Part shown: positions 54,720 through 64,000 of the stretch, piece by piece
How the letters are laid out: each line of letters opens with the position of its first letter
Numbering within the stretch: the stretch's first letter is position 1
NCBI GenBank assembly: GCA_003342895.1
Contig: PTFA01000412.1
Location: 310,001 to 374,000, forward strand
Direction: 5' to 3'
Length of the DNA: 64,000 nucleotides
From: Casuarius casuarius
Lineage: Eukaryota > Chordata > Aves > Casuariiformes > Casuariidae
Translations under genes and position numbers: made by a program
The notes under the pieces: generated by a model
Told to the model about the DNA's origin: nothing
Databases searched by the model: none
What the model saw: only the letters and a program-made list of their open reading frames with translations

Positions 54720-57700
54720 TCAAAATCTTACATCTAAAGCTGTTTAGAATATTCCACTCTTCAGTCTACACTCTTCCTCATACTCTGTGCTGGCAGCAGT
54801 AATGCCATATTCTCTTAATTTGTATAACAAAGCCCTAGCATATACATAAAATCATATTCTAATGAAAGACACATAGCACATACTACTTGTCCTGGAAAAC
54901 CTATGGATCAGTTATACTACATTATATAACAGGAGAAGTTCAGAAGATGGGAAAGCCTGAAAGTTTGGAAATAAACAATAAGAAATGAATGTTTTTCCTT
55001 TTAAGTCTCTGTTTCAAAATAAACTATGACCAACAGTGACTGTTCTGCTGTGGCCCGAAGGGAGGCGGACCTCTCATTTTCATTTAGGGGACAATGTTCC
55101 AAACAGAAAACCAATTATTGATACTGACTGAAGCCCTCTGACAGTCTCAGAAGAAACATGATGCAGTAAGTACTCTTCATTCCTTATATTAAAGAATTAA
55201 TTTCTGCTACAAAAATTCCGTTAGGTAAAGTTGGTGTTAGCAAAAGCTGCAGGCCTCTCTGAAGGGAGTCTAGGCAAAAAACCCTAGAAAGCATCATCGA
55301 AAGCCATCACTTGTGTTTAAAATGTATTAAGGAAAAAAAAAATCAATCTTTTGTTTTCCATAATCTATTTGAAGGCCAGCTATTTCTAAGATAGAAATTT
55401 AAGTGATAGATCCTTACCTGGTATTATTAAGGCACCAAAATAAATTGTGCTATACCAATTTACAACAATTTATTACTTTCAGTAATAAAAGTAAATGTAT
55501 CATCATTTTTCATCTTCTGTCTCTCCTGTTCGGTTTTATCTCCAGTCCCAAAGAAAAGTGGTAGAAGAATGCATTTAAGATTTTCTTAGCTTTAATACAC
55601 TGAGTCTTAGAAAGTCGGCTGCTTTGTATTAGTGCAGTATTTGGGCCCAGTCATGCAGATACCAAACTGCCTGTCTAATGAACTGACGGTTTAAAGTACT
55701 AATACCTCAATAAATACCTCAAATGGGAGAACTGATCTCTGACATTAGTTATACAATACAAAATGCAGCAGGTAGTCTGCTATAACTTATGCTTGGCACA
55801 GGTTTAGTCTGACTTTATTTTAATGATTTTAATCTCTTCCTTTTTCAGAAAGAGCACTGCTGCTGTATCAGATTGCTCTTCCTGCAATTTACTATTCTAT
55901 CACAACAGATAAGAAAGAAAAAGTAGGAAAAACAAGTCCAAATTCAGACCTTCAAAGGAATATATATGCATACATTAAGATCTCTCTCCTCAGTAAGAAT
56001 TCTTAGCTCAGCATGATGTTCAAGTTCCAAAAAAACCACCTAAAATATATTTGGGGGACATAGCAGTAACGGGCAATAAGAAGAAGAAAGAAATGAAGTT
56101 CCAGTGAGAAACTGAACTACCATCTTTGGTTGTTTCCAGCAAGGATGCCCTGCATTTTTTTTTTTAATCAAGATGGCCTGCATTTAGGCATTTTTGAGCA
56201 TGCTTGCCTAGTAAGGCATTAGGGCAAATAGAAGGCACTGGAAAATACCTCCTTCCAAGGATTCTTGCCACAGAGGTCATCCCAAATTACAGAAGTGTGG
56301 AGACAAAGCAGGAATGGTACTGAAAGGGGAGCAAAATGAAAAGGATATATATTCCCAGGAATGAAATGGAATGTTCTTAATGCTCTGCTGATTTTGCACA
56401 TTAAATGTTATGTCAAAGTTGTTTCAACTGCAAGAGGAAGTTCCAGCATCTTTGACATCTACTATAGGAAATGATCAGATCTTGGCAACACTTAATGGGA
56501 GACAAATTGTCTTCCTTTTTTATTCACAGGCTTGGTATTACATTAATGCAAAATTAATTAATTTTACTTGTCCAGCAACAAAATACTCACACTCCCATCC
56601 TTTTTTCTGTAGAGAATGTTTATGTTATATATTATGCCTGCATAAGAAAAAAGGTCTAAAGTCTTGATTTGTCTTGTAAATGCCACAATACTGAATCCTG
56701 CCTTTTAAAATCTGCTGCATCCTCAGGACCAGTGTCAGGACATTAAGGCAGCTTTGTTGCCTGTCTCTGTACAGTTAAAATGACTGACCTTAAGGCTCAA
56801 ATCATTAAAGATTGCTTTTGATGTAATTTTTTTTTCTCAGCTTCCTTGGTTCCCATCTCTAAATAATGACTATGTCTAATGTGGCAAGTAGTGTGGAGCA
56901 ATAGAAGATGGTAACAGCTGGTACCAGGGATGCAGGGTTCACACTGTATGTGACACAAGGGTTTTATTTCAAAGTAGTAAGGTTGGATAAAACATCTGTT
57001 AACTAGCTTTATTTCATAACTACTAACTAATCAAATTAACACTGACCTCAGTAGAACTGCAGGTAGCAAACATTAGCTATTCTGTAACAGTACACTTGTG
57101 TTTGATACCTGCAGACACTCAGTAAGATCTCTGAATGATTTTATGTATGTAACACTTCACTAGCACGTACACATCCCAACACATAACTTCAAATGCCAAA
57201 TTGCCAGGGTCACCTAAACTCTGGTATAACAATCCCTTTTCCTGTTTACTGACTGCTGTGAAGCTTCTCTTGACTTGACATACTCTCTTTCCTTGACCAC
57301 AGGTAAGAGTTTTATACATACACTACTCTGCTTTTATCAGTCTCCTTAATTCTGTAAGGATGAATGATTCCTGCATCTTGCCTACTTCACCCCTCTGTTA
57401 GCTTTTTTGACTGTGTGTGTAGAGCTAAGTTACTTCTACTTGCTTCCTTGCATTCTCATAGTGATTCCTTTAGTGCCCAACTGTTCCACTGTTCATAGCT
57501 CTCCTGTTCAGAAGAATGAACTGAAAATAGTTTTGCTGAGCACTATTGAATTCAGCAACTGTCCTAATACTTTGTGAATTAAGGGGACACTTGGCATGCA
57601 GAATTTCTTCTGATTGTCAATAAAACTGATTAGCTTTAACAAACAGCTACATTCACTATTTTTTCATTAAGTTAGATGGTTATAATGGCCCCACGAAGCA

Positions 57701-57782
57701 GCAGCAGCCCGCTAACCACAGTTTAAAACCTTCCAGTGTAGAGGACTTTTCACTTTGTTAATTTCCCTCTCCTGCTCCCTAG

Positions 57783-57899
57783 GAGAGTGCTGAGCAATGG
57801 AAAGCCGTCACCAGTGCCACAGGCCTTTGGCAGCATGCTCTGAAAGCCCTCATTAACTCTGCTAGGGTCCAGTCCCTACTCAAAGGACAAGAAACATAA
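57783..57899 (+). other. Antisense exon-like block with acceptor, open frame and AATAAA
   Basis: The plus strand reads a pyrimidine tract ttccctctcctgctccctag and then 38 open codons (starting ESAEQWKAVTSATGLWQHAL) to TAA. An AATAAA follows at 57907-57912. The composition is GC-richer than the surroundings. The block is antisense to GPHN. I do not recognise the peptide, and the 3' UTR would be unusually short. Confidence 0.2.
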
Positions 57900-58962
57900 T
57901 TAAAATAATAAAGAAGATCGTGCGGAAATTGATGTCTGACATCTGAGGGCACGTTTGCCAGGGAAAGACTTCGTATTAGTAAACAAAAGTAATAACCTTG
58001 AGTTATTCCTTGAGACTAGGTTATACCTGGTGGATCACATTCTATCTCAACACGTCCCTCCATGCATGCTAAGACTTTCTCATGCTTATAACCTAGAGTT
58101 GTGTGGAAACAGATTTTGCTCCCAGTGTACTACAAACTGTTATAAAAGTTAAAAACAGTAAATGCCAAATAGGCATTAGCAATCTTTGCACCCGAAAGTT
58201 AAACACAGGTTTCTTTAGCAGTGAGAAAGCCATAACATATTGAATGTGGGATTACATGAAATACAAAGTAATACTCCAATCTATTAAGAGATATTAGCTA
58301 TTAAAATATATAATTCTTGTAAAGAGTTACCCTTATTCATATAAATACGAACTGAGTAAATCTAAAGGGATAATGTGTATGAGTAAGGACTTGTAATGTT
58401 TGGCCCTCGAACTGCTAATACTTTTTTCACGATCCTTTGTTTTTGATTCTTGCATTTCTGACCTTACAAATATGGATAATCTTGAGGAAAATCTGAGAGC
58501 AAATCAGGTAAAGCACATACAAGATGTGAGTCTGAAAAAATAAAGGTATTTGACTCTTCTATTTTTCTACTTTTGTTTACAGGGGAAAGTTCTGGATAAT
58601 AGAGCTTATAAACCTGCAGAGATCTCAGGAGTAGAAATCCTAAGTGAAGGACAAACAACTAGTAGGATCCACTTATGAAAGGTGTTTGCAGCAACAGTCA
58701 TTCCACTAGGACTCAAACAGGAGTCCCCAAAGAACAGCCAACCCCAGCTTGGAAGGATGGTTACCAGTGGCACTGGACACCACTCTTGGTCATGCCACAC
58801 TAACTGGCCCCAGGCAGTTTGTATGCTCCCCTTCACCAGAGGACATTCTACAAGATAAGAAAGTCAGAATAACACTTGGTATCCTTATAGAGTACCTGGT
58901 CCTCCTCTGTTGGGATATTTCAGCAACACAGGAAGTTCTTGAGAAATAAAAGGGGAGGAGGG

Positions 58963-58975
58963 AAAAAAAAAAAAA
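58963..58975. repeat. Short poly(A) tract
   Basis: Thirteen A residues at the end of a purine-rich stretch. It has no assigned role. Confidence 0.8.
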
Positions 58976-59719
58976 GAAAGGTTCCTCACACCTATTGCAC
59001 CAGTAGGTCACAATATGTTTCCCTTCCTTTACAAATCACATTTCTAGCCAATTTGGTACGTTCTGAGGAAGAGTTTTGGTTCCAACTTCTTTGTGGCCTT
59101 TTAGAGAAGATCATTCTACTGGAGGGACTAGTAGAAAGCAGCTGACAAAGGAGATAATAGATCATAAGTGCAAAACTGAAGCTGACACAGAGTGTGTCAG
59201 TATAGTAAGGACCTATATGAATTTTTTAAAGTAGCTTTTTAAAGCCAGACACCTTACTTTCTTGCCAAATTGTACAAAGCCTGACGACAAATATTTTGGA
59301 ATTACAACTCACTTTTAGCCATCTGTGGAAATAATAAGCAAGGATCTCTGTTTTAACCAAGCCCTTCAGAATTTTTGTCTTAATGTCCTTTTAAAGCAAC
59401 AGACTTATACTCGGGTTTTACACTAGGTCCATTATAAAAAGCAGCAGAAAGATTTCATGTTTTATTTTAGAAAATATTTTGTTTTTCTAAGAAAATAAGA
59501 ATGTTGAGCTCTAAGGAGACACACAGAAATTAGGAGCCTGAATGAATGATAATAGTATGACCAGAAGCATAAATAAATCCTTAAAAATGTAAATGAAGGC
59601 AGGGATTTCACTGCTTTAGAACGAATGCTTTCTGCTCTACTGCTGTGTTTCTAAACTGACAGTATTTTTGTGCCAGTCATTTTCTGTCAGCATTTAAAAA
59701 AAAAATATCTTCTCCTCAG

Positions 59720-59745
59720 AGGATCTTTACCTAAGTAAAGATCCT
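59720..59745. repeat. 11-bp perfect hairpin
   Basis: The arms aggatctttac and gtaaagatcct flank a 4-nt loop (ctaa). There is no T-run or other context that would give it a specific role. Confidence 0.8.
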
Positions 59746-61877
59746 AAGTAACCTGCACTGCAATTTCCACTATAAATTATGAAGTCAGAAGAGTTTCTCA
59801 TTACTATCTAAGATTATGCTGGGGACATCTTCCTCTCCAGAAACAGTGCCCAACCAGCCTCTACTTGGAGTATTCTGGTTTGCTGCAAATGGGACCCCAG
59901 AGAGGTGACATAAATAGAGGCAAACAGGGACAAAGATATTCTGATTAGGCCAACAGTATATGGCCAGTAGTCAAAAGCAACATTTACCTCTGTTCTCATT
60001 TTCTCCTGAGATTCCACCTTAAATATGTTAAATACACAGAAAGAGTGACAATCTTAAGTTTCATACCAGCATAGCTCTGATAGCACCTACAACTTTTAAT
60101 ACTTCCTTTTAGGACCCACAATTAAGGATGTTGCTGCAAAAAACCTAAATTTTGATAATTACATAAAACAAAAAGGATATAATAAAAGAAGGAATAGCTT
60201 TAAATCCTCAAATAAGATACCTTTTTTTTGCTCCTCAGACAAAAGGTTGCATGCATCTTGATGTGATTGTGTATGGGTCCATTACCTCTTTCATATACTC
60301 CATATAAGATCCCACAGTACAAACAGAATATCCCTTTTGCAGATGAAAGCAAGAACTAGGCCTGCCTGTAGTTACTGCGTTTACTCCAGAGTAACCAGAT
60401 ATTACCTATTGTCTTGTTCGCTGTAGGCAAATAGCTAGGGTTTTTTTTTTACCTCTTTCAGAACAAAAAACTCTCTCTGCAACAAAATGACTGAGACAAT
60501 TTTAGTTTCCATTGAACTGCATCTGAAGTATTTATTTTTGCCTGTGAGAAAATTAAAATCTAGGTAAATTTTCAGCTGGGACAATAATCAGCTAAGCAAG
60601 CTGAGGATGAAGGGAAAATAGGATTGTTCAAGACTAATTAGCCAAACAGCACAGAAGCCAGGATGATAGTTTAATAGCATGCTTCAGAGAGTGGCTGAAT
60701 CCACTGTTTTAATGATCCTGAAGAATAGTGCTGATACTGATATATATGCCTAGTTCATTAATCTCAACAGCAAAAATGAAACTACTGGAATAAATGTGTG
60801 TACATATACTTATATATGTAGCTTTACTGTTAGCTGTGTGAACTTTAAAGCCTCCTTTCCCATTTCCTAAATGACTTTTCAATAAACATGGTCATCATGT
60901 CCTAAATACAGAGGCATCACACCATCGGACTGATGGCTTAAATTATTAGCCTAAAGGGCAAAAAAAAAGTGCAGCCTCTAGTCAACAAAACTAGTGATAT
61001 ATTGTCCCAAGAATTTACTTTCAGTTTGTTGACTGACATAGAATGAACTGGTCAGATAGCATATGTCTCTCTAGATCAACTGCTTTTCTTAGGTTTCTCT
61101 AACCTATAATTATGCATACAATAAATTATGTTTTATTCTTGATGTCACTACAGCCATTATTCTGTCTTGATTCACATCTAGACTAAACCTTTGAGAGATG
61201 GAAAAGAAAGTATAATATTTTGTTGGAGCCTGAGTTAAAACTTCCAGGTTATAATATCAGGGTACAGATTAACCTAAAACTGGAGTTACCATTTCTTTCC
61301 TATTCATTGAAATAGTTGCTTACTCTTCACTGAAATTTAATAATTTGTAATAGGAGTCCACTATATCCTGACCCCCCAAGTCTTCTCTTCTGTTTTTGAG
61401 AAATAGTACTTCAAAACAGAATATAAGAATAAAGGAGAAACTGTAAGTGATGAAAGTAAATTATGAACGGCTGGTAGAAATGGTGCGTTATATTGAAACA
61501 AAAGCCATCGGGAAATAAAGCAAAGCAACACAAACGAAAGGAAAAATTTCATAGCTCTAAGGTTATGATTTTAGGAAATTATTTTAATTGTATTCAATAA
61601 ATGAATATATTAGATGATAAAGCTGATGACACAGGCTTTAAAGCAATGATTATCTCAGCAGCCAAATGATGCACATCGACACAACCAACATGAATTTTAC
61701 CCTGTTTAGCTTCGTATTTTAAACAGGATATTTTCTGTAGTATGTTTTCTAAAAGATAGCACTGCTGTCTATTTGTTAGAATAGAATAAATAACACCGTC
61801 TGTTCACACACTAGAATAGGAGGCAGGCATATCTTCATATATTGTTAGTGCAAAAGCCTCTTGTAGGTGTGTCTTAC

Positions 61878-61985
61878 CGGTTCTCCTGCACTGCCTGCTG
61901 CGTGATGGCAATAACTGATGAGACCAGGAATGGGCTGTTCACCTTTTGCCATGATAACAGCTGAACTGGTGTAGGATGGATGTTT
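61878..61985 (-). CDS. GPHN: Gephyrin linker cassette exon, 36 codons (alternative)
   Basis: This 108-nt exon has acceptor tgtgttgtgcgttag before AAACATCC and donor CCG|gtaaga, both phase 0. It translates as [17 protein letters not shown], then [19 protein letters not shown]. It corresponds to the known alternative linker cassette between human residues 243 and 244, which in mammals begins NHPFYTSPAV and contains QPIPGLI. That cassette is usually called C3 (C2 in older naming; the label is from memory). In mammals it is linked to non-neuronal, especially liver, gephyrin that serves cofactor synthesis. The length equals the rodent form. The core PIPGLISY is kept. The ends diverge: Asn to Lys at the start, and GEP instead of a basic ending. 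A Cys stands where mammals have Ser (SYCHH). The nearest conserved exon is 1,285 bp upstream. There is no stop or frameshift, so it looks usable. Confidence 0.93.

Positions 61986-64000
<2,015 letters not shown>

Overview
This window is vertebrate nuclear DNA, most likely from a bird. It lies entirely inside GPHN, the gene for gephyrin, which is transcribed on the minus strand. Gephyrin is the scaffold of inhibitory synapses and also carries out the last steps of molybdenum-cofactor synthesis. The bird assignment rests on a CR1 LINE 3' end of the type common in birds (38962-39016), low overall repeat content, no recognisable mammalian Alu, L1 or MIR, and gephyrin exons that are near-identical in translation to the mammalian protein. 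Two single N bases (26718 and 48522) show that it comes from a draft assembly.

Reading down the minus strand (high to low coordinates), the exons encode the end of the N-terminal G domain and most of the flexible C linker. They are: 63271-63543 (91 codons, human residues 153-243), a 36-codon cassette at 61878-61985, 54528-54662 (45 codons, residues 244-288), a 19-codon cassette at 33546-33602, a newly proposed 22-codon cassette at 31416-31481, and 3249-3291 (14 codons plus one base, residues 289-302). All of these except the last end in phase 0, so each cassette can be skipped or included without changing the frame. The last exon ends in phase 1, inside the codon for Ser303. The exons before 63543 (G domain) and after 3249 (rest of the linker and the E domain) lie outside the window.

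The linker carries most of gephyrin's regulatory sites, and many are visible here: the three Ser-Pro sites 188/194/200, the dynein-light-chain motif 203-212, Cys212 and Cys284 (palmitoylation sites), and Ser268/Ser270 (ERK and GSK3 sites). The window is therefore the alternative-splicing and regulatory segment of gephyrin.

The remaining 99 percent is AT-rich intron. It holds a decayed CR1-like LINE on the plus strand (about 44.25-45.29 kb), a short CR1 tail, a probable ancient amniote repeat, microsatellites and poly(A) tracts, a perfect 25-bp hairpin near 1.8 kb, and several exon-like blocks of uncertain status. The main ones are a strong splice acceptor followed by 56 open codons at 10242-10412, and an antisense exon-like block at 57783-57899. 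I see no second protein-coding gene, no tRNA or rRNA gene, and no bacterial-type feature.
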